Assembly (NCBI GenBank): GCA_016210375.1
Contig: JACQUH010000214.1
Location: forward strand, 1-7,873
Direction of reading: 5' to 3'
Length of the DNA: 7,873 nucleotides
Origin: Chloroflexota bacterium
GTDB lineage: Bacteria; Chloroflexota; Dehalococcoidia; Lucifugimonadales; JACPCL1
Position 1 is the stretch's first letter, and every line of letters starts with the position of its first letter. The notes under the pieces were generated by a model, which ran no database searches, had not been told where the DNA came from, and saw nothing but the letters and a program-made list of their open reading frames with translations. Below, piece after piece: positions 1 to 6,087 of the stretch. Position numbers and translations under genes: made by a program.

Positions 1-299
1 GTGTGGGACGACGGACGATCGCTAAGTCATGCTTGACACGCTGCCCAGGAGCGGGATATCAAAAAGATATATATCGTTTCCTGCTCGTATAAGACGCATT
101 ACACGCTTTCCGCACTTGGTTGGTCTGTTGCACTGCTTCACGTTCCCCGACTATACAATCAATCTCCCCTCACCGACCACCTGGGTGGGCACTCGGTCAC
201 TCCCAGGATGGTACTCCGGAAGCACCACCTGGGTCTCGCCCTAGCCGTAGCTGACTTGACGGGTCCCCGTTGGGGGGACATTGGGCGGGCGCCGTAACC
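1..299. other. Left-edge non-coding stretch
   Basis: No convincing gene is visible on either strand. The open frames here translate to low-quality, Arg/Pro/Thr-rich sequence with no recognisable motif. Base composition is uneven, with an AT-rich patch at about 55-75 that includes the palindrome GATATATATC (66-75). An 11-bp direct repeat, ACCACCTGGGT, occurs twice between about 177 and 235. The region lies downstream of the minus-strand dnaE2 remnant and may be decayed sequence. Confidence 0.5.
33..62 (+). promoter_or_regulatory. Weak candidate promoter
   Basis: A perfect TTGACA (33-38) is followed after 18 bp by TATCAA (57-62), which matches four of six positions of the -10 consensus, in an AT-rich patch. 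No gene follows on this strand for over 1.5 kb, so it may be a chance match or the relic of a lost gene. Confidence 0.2.
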
Positions 300-658
300 C
301 TATCCCCAGGCCTTCGAGCGAGGCACGGCCTGGTCTGCCTGCACCACCCGGGCGCCCTGCACCACGATGTTCATGGTCCCTTCGCGTCGGGAGACTGTCC
401 CCGTCACCAGCAGCACGGGCTCCTTCAGGACATGGCGCAGCCGCTCGTAGGTCTGGGGCCATACCCGGCGTTGAACTTGGAGAAGATCCGGGCTGCCGTC
501 TCCCGGTCCACCCCGCGCTCCGCCGCTCCCTGTTGAAACTTCTCCCAGCACCGCTTGACGAGCTGCTCGTTGTCCCGCTTCTGGAAGGCCCTCCGCATCT
601 TGTCGGCCTCGACGTCCCGCGCCGACGGGAGGAGCGGCTGGAGGAGACGCTGGCCTTC
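300..658 (-). pseudogene. Remnant of a DnaE2-like (error-prone) DNA polymerase III alpha subunit
   Basis: Two fragments in different frames survive. From about 620 down to 470 the frame reads DVEADKMRRAFQKRD... then GAAERGVDRETAARIFSKF and GYG, which resembles the DnaE region with an EAD-LRRAM motif followed by the IF-K-FxGYGF motif before KSHA. The KSHA motif is missing. At the GYG point the sequence jumps into another frame reading VWPQTYERLRHVLKEPVLLV..., the C-terminal OB-fold of DnaE-type polymerases, ending in PRSKAWG and a TAG stop. The catalytic PHP and palm regions are absent, so the product cannot be a polymerase. It directly follows the imuB-like remnant, as in ImuB-DnaE2 mutagenesis cassettes. 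The family is recognised from motifs by eye. DnaE2 rather than DnaE is inferred mainly from the neighbour. Confidence 0.62.
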
Positions 659-1206
659 CTGGAGCCCGGCGACCTGGCCCAGCGTGTTTAGCCCAAGGAG
701 CGCAGGCGCTCCCTTACCCGCCAGTCCACGGGCAACACCTCCACAGCCTGGGGGGCCAGGAAAGCCTGCAGGTCTTCCGGGGCCGTGCGTACCTTCCTGG
801 GGGCCGCCTGGGTGGCGGCGACGAGGGCCGGAAACTTGCCTGGTGCAATCCCCACCCGGGGATAGAGGGACGCAGGGACGGCGTGGAGGAGGGCCGCGGT
901 CACTCTAGGCAGGCCGCCGAACAGGTGGAACAGGTTGTCCAGGCGGACGTAGGCCAGACCGAGGCCGGCGTCCTCCACGTCAGCGGCCAGGGACTGATCC
1001 CGTCCAGCACCCCCTCGAACACGCGCCCGGCCCTGGGCCTCGCTGAGGGGCATACCGGGAGAGACGCCGGTGGCACGCGGCGAGGCGTCCAGGACGGTGC
1101 GGCTCCCCGGCTCCACCAGGACCAGGGGCCAGCCCCGCAGCTGCGGGTATCGTTCCAGCTCCACCAGGACGGGGAGATGCTCAAGGTAAACACAGGCAAG
1201 CAGCAT
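659..1206 (-). pseudogene. imuB: Decayed ImuB-like Y-family DNA polymerase
   Basis: The start is placed at ATG 1206 rather than GTG 1212 because GAGGG (1212-1216) sits five bases upstream of the ATG. The N-terminus (MLLACVYLEHLPVLVE) aligns with the opening of Y-family polymerases but lacks the catalytic Asp of the usual DMDAFFASVE, as in ImuB. Typical segments follow: VLDASPRATGVSPGMPLSEA, EDAGLGLAYVRLDNLFHLFGG and PRVGIAPGKFPALVAA. Between SEAQGR and VEDAG about 15 residues are missing, and the expected sequence VFEGVLDGISP lies in another frame, so compensating frameshifts are present. At 688-691 a stop interrupts LRSLG, while LNTLGQVAGL continues one frame over. The C-terminal half is gone. 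ImuB acts with ImuA and DnaE2 in SOS mutagenesis. This copy is almost certainly inactive. Confidence 0.75.
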
Positions 1207-1207
1207 A

Positions 1208-1231
1208 GGCACCCTCGCGCCAAAGGGTGCC
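1208..1231 (-). promoter_or_regulatory. RBS-occluding hairpin in imuB leader
   Basis: Perfect 7-bp inverted repeat GGCACCC (1208-1214) / GGGTGCC (1225-1231) with a 10-nt loop, extendable by one G-U pair in the minus-strand RNA. The downstream RNA arm contains most of the GAGGG ribosome-binding site and ends one base before ATG 1206. If formed, it would hide the RBS and keep translation low. Confidence 0.5.
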
Positions 1232-1235
1232 CTCT

Positions 1236-1265
1236 ATTGTACTAGAACACATGTACTACTGTAAA
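1236..1265 (-). promoter_or_regulatory. imuB promoter with LexA-type SOS box
   Basis: Read on the minus strand, TTTACA (1265-1260, five of six matches to TTGACA) is followed after 18 bp by TACAAT (1241-1236, five of six matches to TATAAT). The spacer is almost filled by TAGAACACATGTACTA (1243-1258), a near-palindrome matching the Gram-positive-type SOS box GAACRNRYGTTC with one mismatch (GTAC for GTTC). LexA bound there would block RNA polymerase. ImuB-DnaE2 cassettes are classic LexA targets, which supports the reading. The element outlived its target gene. Confidence 0.6.
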
Positions 1266-1278
1266 GGGGGTGGTGGCG

Positions 1279-1543
1279 TTACTGGCGGAAGGGGGAGGGA
1301 GAGGGCGCGATGCACGCTGGAGTGGCGTTCTTCACGGAGTTGACCAGGGAGGAGACGGGGTAGGCCCGCATCAGCTCCGCAGGGAAAGGGGCCAGGAGGC
1401 GCCGAGTACTCCCCTGGGCCCAGCCTGCTGGCGCCGTAGGTCAGCACTTCCTGGGTGGGGGCGACGTTGTACCGAGGCTTGTAGCTCAGATCCCCAAGCA
1501 TGGGGAACCACTCCACCAGCCCCTCAACGTACCGCAGGCCGAT
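1279..1543 (-). pseudogene. Internally deleted SRAP-domain (YedK/HMCES-like) gene
   Basis: Intact SRAP proteins, about 200-230 residues, bind abasic sites in single-stranded DNA and crosslink to them through Cys2. Here an N-terminal piece reads KPRYNVAPTQEVLTYGA, the family's hallmark RYNxAPTQ motif. About 20 codons later, in another frame, the C-terminal piece appears: RRLLAPFPAELMRAYPVSSL followed by VNSVKN, the family's AYPVSxxVNSPxN signature, ending at TAA 1279-1281. The middle of roughly 130 residues, which carries the conserved Glu and His, is missing, and so is the MCGR start with Cys2 (a TAG lies at 1544-1546). This is a deletion plus a frameshift. It lies just upstream of the imuB-like remnant in the same direction and probably belonged to the same DNA-damage-tolerance cluster. 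Confidence 0.7.
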
Positions 1544-1619
1544 CTAGCGGATGCCAAGACTGTCCGCCGTTGTGGGGCGCTTCTGGCTGCATCGTCCTCC
1601 CTCGGTAACTCATCTCGTC

Positions 1620-1646
1620 TTGACTACTGGTACGACAAGTTATACC
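1620..1646 (+). promoter_or_regulatory. Candidate promoter and operator of the RHH/DUF5131/tcmP operon
   Basis: TTGACT (1620-1625) and TATACC (1641-1646) are separated by 15 bp, shorter than ideal. An imperfect 18-bp palindrome, GGTACGACAAGTTATACC (1629-1646, six of eight arm positions paired), covers the spacer and the -10. This is a plausible operator for the first gene's own product. The start codon at 1656 is only nine bases past the -10, so the transcript would be leaderless or nearly so. Confidence 0.4.
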
Positions 1647-1655
1647 GTTGACGCT

Positions 1656-1877
1656 ATGAAGTCAACTGGTCGCAAGCCCCCCTCAGCAGTACGGATAGAC
1701 CCCGAAGCCATGCATCGGGCGCGTGTCGCCGCGGTCACGGCCAAGAAAACGTTGGGCCAATGGCTAGAGGAAGCCATTGACGAAAAGATACAACGCGAGC
1801 AGGAGGCTGGGAAAGACCCCGATGACACGCAGGCAGCGCGGCGGAAGATGGGCCAGGGTGTGAGGGGAATGAATTGA
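1656..1877 (+). CDS. Small ribbon-helix-helix-like (CopG-type) DNA-binding protein
   Basis: 73 residues. The start is placed at ATG 1656 because the upstream extension of the frame carries promoter-like sequence. A basic N-terminus (MKSTGRK) leads into PSAVRIDPEA (about 9-18), the probable beta strand that pairs in an RHH dimer. Helix 1 follows (about 15-30, with RARVAAVTAKK), then helix 2 (about 32-50: TLGQWLEEAIDEKIQREQE), then a charged tail. This is the layout of CopG/ParD/Arc-like repressors and antitoxins. No toxin gene sits next to it. Its stop overlaps the TTG start of the DUF5131 gene by four bases, so the two are translationally coupled. Its likely job is autoregulation of the operon, though an accessory role for the DUF5131/TcmP pair cannot be excluded. 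The fold is judged by eye. Confidence 0.7.
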   Translation: MKSTGRKPPSAVRIDPEAMHRARVAAVTAKKTLGQWLEEAIDEKIQREQEAGKDPDDTQAARRKMGQGVRGMN

Positions 1878-2617
1878 GCGACCGTTCAGGAATAGAGTGG
1901 ACAGATGCCACGTGGAACCCCGTAACGGGATGCACGAAGGTCAGTCCAGGCTGCGCCCACTGCTACGCCGAGGCCCTGACCTTGCGTTTTCATCGAGGCG
2001 GGGCTTACCTACCAGGCGAGGCCACAGTCCGTATTCATCCTGAAAGGCTCGGCATCCCTGGACGCTGGAAGTCCCCCCGCCGGATATTCGTCAATAGCAT
2101 GAGCGACCTTTTCCATGAAGAGGTGCCGCTGCCCTTCATCCAGAGGGTCTTCGAGGTGATGCGGGAGAACGAGCGCCATACATTCCAGATACTCACCAAG
2201 AGGCACATTCGCCTGGCTGAACTGGCTCCATTCTTGTCGTGGCCCCCGAACGTGTGGATGGGTGTCTCTGTAGAGAACCAGCTTTGGACGAACCGAAGGA
2301 TTCCCTATCTCAAGCAGGTGCCCGCCGCCATTCGGTTCCTCTCTTGCGAACCCCTGCTCAGGCGCATTGACCTGGGGAGCCACCTGGACGGGATTCACTG
2401 GGTGATCGTTGGTGGGGAAAGCGGCCCCCGCGCCCGACCCCTTGACGTGGAGTGGATACGAGACCTTCGAGACCAGTGCCAGGCCCGCAATGTCCCATTC
2501 TTCCTGAAGCAGCTTGGCGGCCACCCTAACCAGAGGGGCCATGATGAAGCCCTGCTGGACGGGCGGCTTTGGCGGGAGATGCCGAAAACCAATCTTCTGG
2601 TGGGGCTGAGAGCATGA
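1874..2617 (+). CDS. DUF5131 family (phage Gp37/Gp68-type) three-Cys-motif protein
   Basis: 247 residues, full length for the family. The N-terminus SGIEWTDATWNPVTGC with KVSPGCAHCYAE is diagnostic. C20, C27 and C30 form a CX6CX2C cluster resembling, but not identical to, the CX3CX2C of radical SAM enzymes, so an Fe-S cluster is likely. Later family signatures are the GVSVEN segment, FLSCEPLL, WVIVGGESGPRARP and VPFFLKQLGG, ending with GRLWREMP. The TTG start at 1874 is supported by GAGGGG (1862-1867) six bases upstream and by the four-base TTGA overlap with the RHH gene. Its stop overlaps tcmP by four bases (ATGA). Members occur in phages and in bacterial mobile regions. Biochemical function is not established to my knowledge. 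Radical SAM chemistry, perhaps on a nucleic acid, is inference. Confidence 0.93.
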   Translation: MSDRSGIEWTDATWNPVTGCTKVSPGCAHCYAEALTLRFHRGGAYLPGEATVRIHPERLGIPGRWKSPRRIFVNSMSDLFHEEVPLPFIQRVFEVMRENERHTFQILTKRHIRLAELAPFLSWPPNVWMGVSVENQLWTNRRIPYLKQVPAAIRFLSCEPLLRRIDLGSHLDGIHWVIVGGESGPRARPLDVEWIRDLRDQCQARNVPFFLKQLGGHPNQRGHDEALLDGRLWREMPKTNLLVGLRA

Positions 2618-3447
2618 GCGGGCAGGGACTCGTAAAGGCGAACGACGGGAGGATTGCCCTCCTGACTGGCCAGTGGTCGCTAGATAAGGACGACTACATC
2701 CACCGGCTGGCCGGCATCTTCAGCACAGGGATGAAGAACCAGGGCCGCTATCGCTGCTTAATAGACCTCTTTGCTGGGCCTGGGCGGTGCGTCAACGAGG
2801 ATACTGGCGAGGAGTTCCCTGGCTCCCCGATTCAGGCTATTGACATCCGCGACAGGTTCACGCGCTACCTGTTCAACGACATCAACCCCAACAGCATCGC
2901 TGCCCTTCGCGCCCGCATCGAGGCCCTAGAGTCGCCGCCGTCGCCGATGTACTTCACCAATGATTGCAACGAGGTGGTGCCGGACATCCGCAAGGCCCTT
3001 CCTCCCGCCAACGAGTCTCTGGAACTCGCAGTCATAGACGCTTGGGGCTGGGAGATGAACTTCGATGCCCTAGCCGCTCTGACCCAGGGTAGGCGCATGG
3101 ACATCGCGGTCACATTCCCCATCGGCTTCATCAAGCGCAACTGGAGGAAACAGCTAGACCGGCTAGACAAGTTCCTCGGCGGTGACGGGTACAAGGAGCC
3201 GTTCTTCAAGGCGATGGAGCAAGACCCTCGGAAGGCTTCGCGTGTGCTGCTTGACCACTACGAGGGCCGCCTGAGAGAGATTGGATACCAGTACCCGAAC
3301 AATGCGGTTTGGATGGTCAACAGCAAGCAGGTGAAGCTGTACCACATCGTCTTCGCCAGCAAGCATCCTCGCGGAAATGACTTTTGGCAGAAGATAATCA
3401 AGCGTGCTCCGAGCGGACAGATGAGGATGGCGCTGGCGACCTCGTGA
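2614..3447 (+). CDS. tcmP: Three-Cys-motif partner protein TcmP
   Basis: 277 residues. ATG 2614 overlaps the DUF5131 stop (ATGA). The N-terminal signature is WSLDKDDYIHRLAGIF followed by LIDLFAGPGRC (about 49-59), the glycine loop that resembles motif I of SAM-dependent methyltransferases, then GEEFPGSPIQAI. Further family segments are LFNDINP (86-92), LAVIDAWGWEMNF (138-150), VTFPIGFIKRN (166-176) and a C-terminal HIVFASKHPRGNDFW, where the family carries a winged-helix-like region. TcmP is defined by its constant pairing with the DUF5131-type three-Cys protein, which is seen here. The family usually has DPxG at the position where this copy reads DAWG (142-145), a possible change at a motif-IV-like site. 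A SAM-dependent modification of nucleic acid is a reasonable guess but not shown. Confidence 0.92.
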   Translation: MSGQGLVKANDGRIALLTGQWSLDKDDYIHRLAGIFSTGMKNQGRYRCLIDLFAGPGRCVNEDTGEEFPGSPIQAIDIRDRFTRYLFNDINPNSIAALRARIEALESPPSPMYFTNDCNEVVPDIRKALPPANESLELAVIDAWGWEMNFDALAALTQGRRMDIAVTFPIGFIKRNWRKQLDRLDKFLGGDGYKEPFFKAMEQDPRKASRVLLDHYEGRLREIGYQYPNNAVWMVNSKQVKLYHIVFASKHPRGNDFWQKIIKRAPSGQMRMALATS

Positions 3448-3486
3448 CCGCTAGCGGAAGGTCGGTTTTGACTATAGGGGCTGGTG

Positions 3487-3768
3487 ATGAACTGGGCAGC
3501 AATAGTATTCAAGTGGTGGACGATAACGACCGTGGCCCCTCCCTTCCTGAAGTTCATGTTTGTCGCCTTGGGAGCGATGTTGTCCAGCCAACCCGATGCC
3601 GTAGACCGGGTCGTGGAGTCCTGGGCAGACCTCTTTGTCGCGGTCATCATCCCCTGGTGGTTGAATCCGCTTGCGTTCCTGGCATCGCTGCCTGGGCTGC
3701 TGGGAGGACTACTCGCTCTCGCCTTCATAATCCTTCTCCTGAAGACAGGCCACTTATCGCCTGAGTAA
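3487..3768 (+). CDS. Small multi-span membrane protein
   Basis: 93 residues. ATG 3487 is preferred over GTG 3484 because AGGGG (3476-3480) lies six bases upstream of the ATG. A hydrophobic helix at about 16-33 (VAPPFLKFMFVALGAMLS) is followed by an acidic loop (PDAVDRVVESWAD, 36-48). A long hydrophobic region at about 49-85 then includes PWWLNPLAFL and the run LLGGLLALAFIILLL, enough for one long or two short spans. The tail is short and polar. There is no signal-peptide cleavage site and no recognised family. It starts 39 bp after tcmP on the same strand with no visible terminator, so it is probably the last gene of that operon. A role as membrane partner or effector of the DUF5131/TcmP module is speculation from position. 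Confidence 0.6.
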   Translation: MNWAAIVFKWWTITTVAPPFLKFMFVALGAMLSSQPDAVDRVVESWADLFVAVIIPWWLNPLAFLASLPGLLGGLLALAFIILLLKTGHLSPE

Positions 3769-4012
3769 CGGGAAGCTGCCGGACTATCTGAGCCAGAGGG
3801 AGCGTTCCGACTGGACGACGCATCATGGGAGTCGGGACCACGGCAACCACCTCTACGGGACAGGCTCTAGAGCGGAATTTACTCCCGCATCGGGCGCCAA
3901 ATCAAATTGTGCAGATCAGGGACCTCGCAGAAAATCTCGGCGCGGCCCAGGCAATTCGATCGGGATTCTTCTTGGAGTTGGAATTACTGGCACACCTCCA
4001 ACAGACACAGAT
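3769..4012. other. Intergenic region between convergent genes
   Basis: The region separates the 3' ends of the small membrane protein gene (plus) and the S-4TM gene (minus). An open plus-strand frame from 3825 runs into the S-4TM gene but lacks a ribosome-binding site and any family resemblance. A 6-bp inverted repeat TTGGAG/CTCCAA (3972-3977 and 3996-4001) is too weak and lacks a T-run, so no clear terminator can be called. The stretch at 3881-3899 resembles the 3' end of a tRNA (see rejected items). Confidence 0.5.
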
Positions 4013-4930
4013 TTACGGAGCGCCTGAAGGAGGGGAGGCCTGCTGCCGTGCTTGATTGAATTCCTCGACGAGGCGCTGAGTGCCTACAGATGCGTCGCTC
4101 TCGTACTTGGTCCGGCGCCGCCAGTAGAACCAGTCCGGCACGGGCGGAGATTCACACCTCGACCTGTAGACGCAATCCTGGATAGTCCTGATATCGGCCA
4201 TGCTCACCTGAGAGGGATCCTCCAGTCCGCGCTCCCAAATCTCTTCGATGTCGGCCTTGAGCTGGTGCTGCCGGTTGCCTTGACGGAAGTGCTTCACAAC
4301 GTCATCGGACAAGGCGATGACCGGGGCGATGGATGGCAGGTACATGAGAATGAACTGCCATATGGTGAGACCCCTTACCATGCCGATGATGAAGACCGAC
4401 AAGACCAGGGCCACCAAGAAGGCGATGAGGAGGCCGGCGTAGGCTTTCCTCAGTCTGGAATCCCAGACGAGGTTTGTTCTCTGGCACACAAGAACGTCTA
4501 TGGGCCGTGGCAAACTGCCGGTTGACGTATACCAGTCATATAGGATTCGTGTGTCGCCCTTGAACCTACTCCGAGCTTCGTTGACCGCCTCGGGTTCGAG
4601 CTTCTTCCCGGCTACGATTCTGTTCCAGGGTATCTGAAGTACGTCGGAGTCGAACTGCTCCTGGATGTTGGCGGCCCTGCTGACGCAGGAGTTTTCCATC
4701 ATAGCAAGGACCCGCTCTGCCACAGCCAACAATGCGCCTATCGGTCCGACCACGCTGAGGGCCTGCGGCCAGGCCGTGCCTATGGCAATACCAGCTACGG
4801 CAACGCTGACCGCGGACCACTGGCGGACCATCCTCCAGCGCTTCGCTTCGGAGTATAGCTGCCTCTGGGCCGCCAGCAGAGTGATCAGCCAGTCGCCGTT
4901 CTGCCGATGGGAGATGCTCATACTATCCAT
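4013..4930 (-). CDS. S-4TM putative pore-forming CBASS effector
   Basis: 305 residues from ATG 4930, which overlaps the CD-NTase stop by 8 bp (ATG 4921, three codons in, is an alternative start). The N-terminus SISHRQN with LLAAQRQLYSEAKRW is the hallmark of the SMODS-associated four-transmembrane (S-4TM) family. Hydrophobic spans are visible at about 38-53, 57-73, 164-184 and 188-207. The first and second pairs are separated by a soluble segment containing IPWNRIVAGKKL and YDWYTSTGSLP. The C-terminal cytosolic part ends with a typical PDWFYWRRR patch (265-273). In CBASS the CD-NTase signal is thought to switch such effectors on, disrupting the inner membrane and aborting phage infection. Its placement directly behind a CD-NTase, with overlap, supports that role. 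The ligand-binding site is not evident by eye. Confidence 0.9.
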   Translation of the reverse strand: MDSMSISHRQNGDWLITLLAAQRQLYSEAKRWRMVRQWSAVSVAVAGIAIGTAWPQALSVVGPIGALLAVAERVLAMMENSCVSRAANIQEQFDSDVLQIPWNRIVAGKKLEPEAVNEARSRFKGDTRILYDWYTSTGSLPRPIDVLVCQRTNLVWDSRLRKAYAGLLIAFLVALVLSVFIIGMVRGLTIWQFILMYLPSIAPVIALSDDVVKHFRQGNRQHQLKADIEEIWERGLEDPSQVSMADIRTIQDCVYRSRCESPPVPDWFYWRRRTKYESDASVGTQRLVEEFNQARQQASPPSGAP

Positions 4931-5789
4931 AGGCCGGAAACCTGTAGGCGAATACCATGTCCCACTGACTGAACGCTTCCTTGATGTCTCCCCTTTGCTC
5001 CGCAGCGCGTGCACGATCGGCATGGTCCACAGCCGACCGCAGTTTGCCCAACGCTGTCTGCTTGTTGGTTTCGCTGCTGCAAGCCGGAATGAGACCCGCC
5101 ACTCCAACCGGGTCCTGGAGAGCGGCAAGGTTCCGGCTCAGAAGATTGGACAGCATTACCTTTGTTCCATGGGCGTATGAGATGCTACCGCCGTTCCTTG
5201 CGCAGTATGCCGTCAGCATGTCCATGTGGAAGGAGAGGATCGGTGCGGCGTTGTAGTATTTCCATGCCTTGAGCAGGCGGGCAAGCGCCCGCATCGTGTC
5301 GCTGCACTTGTGGTCTATGTTCGAGAAATATGCGTTGTGGGCCCGCGGCGAGGTGTAGAGCCACGAACCCGAATTGGCTATACGGTAAGTCTTGTAGCCA
5401 TTGTGGGTGCTGGAATACACGGCGGGCACCAGGTCAACGGCTCTCTTGCCTTGGCTGAACTGGAGGACGACTGCCTGCCGATCGATTCGGATCAGCGTGT
5501 ACGGAAATCTTCTCTGGAGAGCGTCCCTGACCTTGGTGATGAAGGTATTGGGCGTTATGCCATAGGCCACGCTCTGCGGAAGCACGGCCATGATGTCCAC
5601 GTCGCTGTACCCGGACACGCTGGTCGTCCTCTCGTACGAGCCGATGCGGAAGTATTCATCCAGGCCGAAGTTGTTCCTTAGGCAATCCTGGATGCTTTGC
5701 CGGTGGGACGCGGCGTCGGAGACTTCGGATTCCGTCGGAGGGAGCTGACGGATTAGCTGATTGAACGCCGCGCTCACTGTCAGGGCCAT
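4923..5789 (-). CDS. CD-NTase (SMODS-domain cyclic oligonucleotide synthase) of CBASS
   Basis: 288 residues from ATG 5789, chosen because AGGAG lies eight bases upstream; a longer in-frame start at 5828 lacks this. The nucleotidyltransferase core is clear: RIGSYERTTSVSGYSDVDIM (48-67) has the GS motif (G50 S51) and the metal-binding DVD (D63, D65), and the third carboxylate is D119 in KRAVDLVPAV. The C-terminal helical domain carries ARLLKAWKYYN (170-180) and DPVGVAGLIPACSS (226-239). All catalytic residues are present, so it should be active. On sensing phage it would make a cyclic di- or oligonucleotide that opens the S-4TM effector encoded next. No ubiquitin-like Cap2/Cap3 or HORMA/TRIP13 genes are nearby, which suggests the minimal type I CBASS layout. 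The nucleotide product cannot be read from the sequence. Confidence 0.93.
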   Translation of the reverse strand: MALTVSAAFNQLIRQLPPTESEVSDAASHRQSIQDCLRNNFGLDEYFRIGSYERTTSVSGYSDVDIMAVLPQSVAYGITPNTFITKVRDALQRRFPYTLIRIDRQAVVLQFSQGKRAVDLVPAVYSSTHNGYKTYRIANSGSWLYTSPRAHNAYFSNIDHKCSDTMRALARLLKAWKYYNAAPILSFHMDMLTAYCARNGGSISYAHGTKVMLSNLLSRNLAALQDPVGVAGLIPACSSETNKQTALGKLRSAVDHADRARAAEQRGDIKEAFSQWDMVFAYRFPAYG

Positions 5790-5818
5790 CAGTGCTGCTC
5801 CTAATAGCTGATGCCTGA

Positions 5819-5827
5819 ATTCTAACA
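5819..5827 (-). promoter_or_regulatory. Extended -10 promoter of the CBASS operon
   Basis: Minus-strand TGTTAGAAT matches an extended -10 element (TGn followed by a five-of-six TATAAT match), 29 bases before the CD-NTase start codon and upstream of AGGAG. No good -35 hexamer lies at normal spacing, which fits an extended -10 promoter. Just upstream (5863-5871 region) is a short tandem GACT repeat of unknown meaning. Confidence 0.4.
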
Positions 5828-6030
5828 CCCTGGCGCCGCTTACCCCTACTTCCCGTTGTTACAGTCAGTCATTCGGACGCTTGACCAAGGCTCCACATCC
5901 CGTACCTGGTAGATAGGCGGCTGGGTACCTAGCCGGGCCTCCAACTGCGGGCGTAGCGGCCACGCATCGCAGGCCGCCCGAAGGCGTGGGCCAGCAGCAC
6001 CTCCACGGCGGTGACCGGCCGGCGTATCCC

Positions 6031-6087
6031 GACGGCGGACATGCCGTCCCTCGGCCCTTCGGGCCTGACCTGATAGGAACCGGTCAG
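6031..6087. repeat. Three adjacent GC-rich inverted repeats
   Basis: Three perfect hairpins stand almost end to end: GACGGC/GCCGTC (6031-6036 and 6043-6048, 6-nt loop), GGCCC/GGGCC (6053-6057 and 6061-6065, 3-nt loop) and CTGACC/GGTCAG (6065-6070 and 6082-6087, 11-nt loop). A fourth, GTCAC/GTGAC, sits at 6151-6155 and 6163-6167. They could belong to a structured non-coding RNA, a long leader of the wHTH gene, or the end of a lost insertion element. No T-run follows, so a simple terminator is less likely. Confidence 0.45.

Noticed and set aside
1656..1877. Toxin-antitoxin pair with the RHH protein as antitoxin.
   Set aside because: The next gene is DUF5131, not a RelE/ParE, PIN or other recognisable toxin, and no small toxin ORF lies upstream.
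3881..3899. ACTCCCGCATCGGGCGCCA looks like the 3' end of a tRNA with an encoded CCA and could be an attachment-site relic.
   Set aside because: The T-stem pairs at only four of five positions, the T-loop lacks TTC, and no matching acceptor 5' strand (GCCCGAT) lies about 70 bases upstream. No second copy is in the window.
3825..4055. Open plus-strand frame of 76 codons between the convergent genes.
   Set aside because: It has no ribosome-binding site, overlaps the S-4TM gene on the other strand, and resembles no family I know.
4931..5128. Extension of the S-4TM reading frame upstream to 5128, giving a 371-residue protein.
   Set aside because: The extra 66 residues overlap the CD-NTase C-terminal coding region in another frame and resemble nothing. 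The family N-terminus begins at about 4930.
4665..5681. Long plus-strand open frames opposite the CBASS genes.
   Set aside because: They are antisense shadows in GC-rich coding DNA. The minus-strand frames carry clear CD-NTase and S-4TM motifs.
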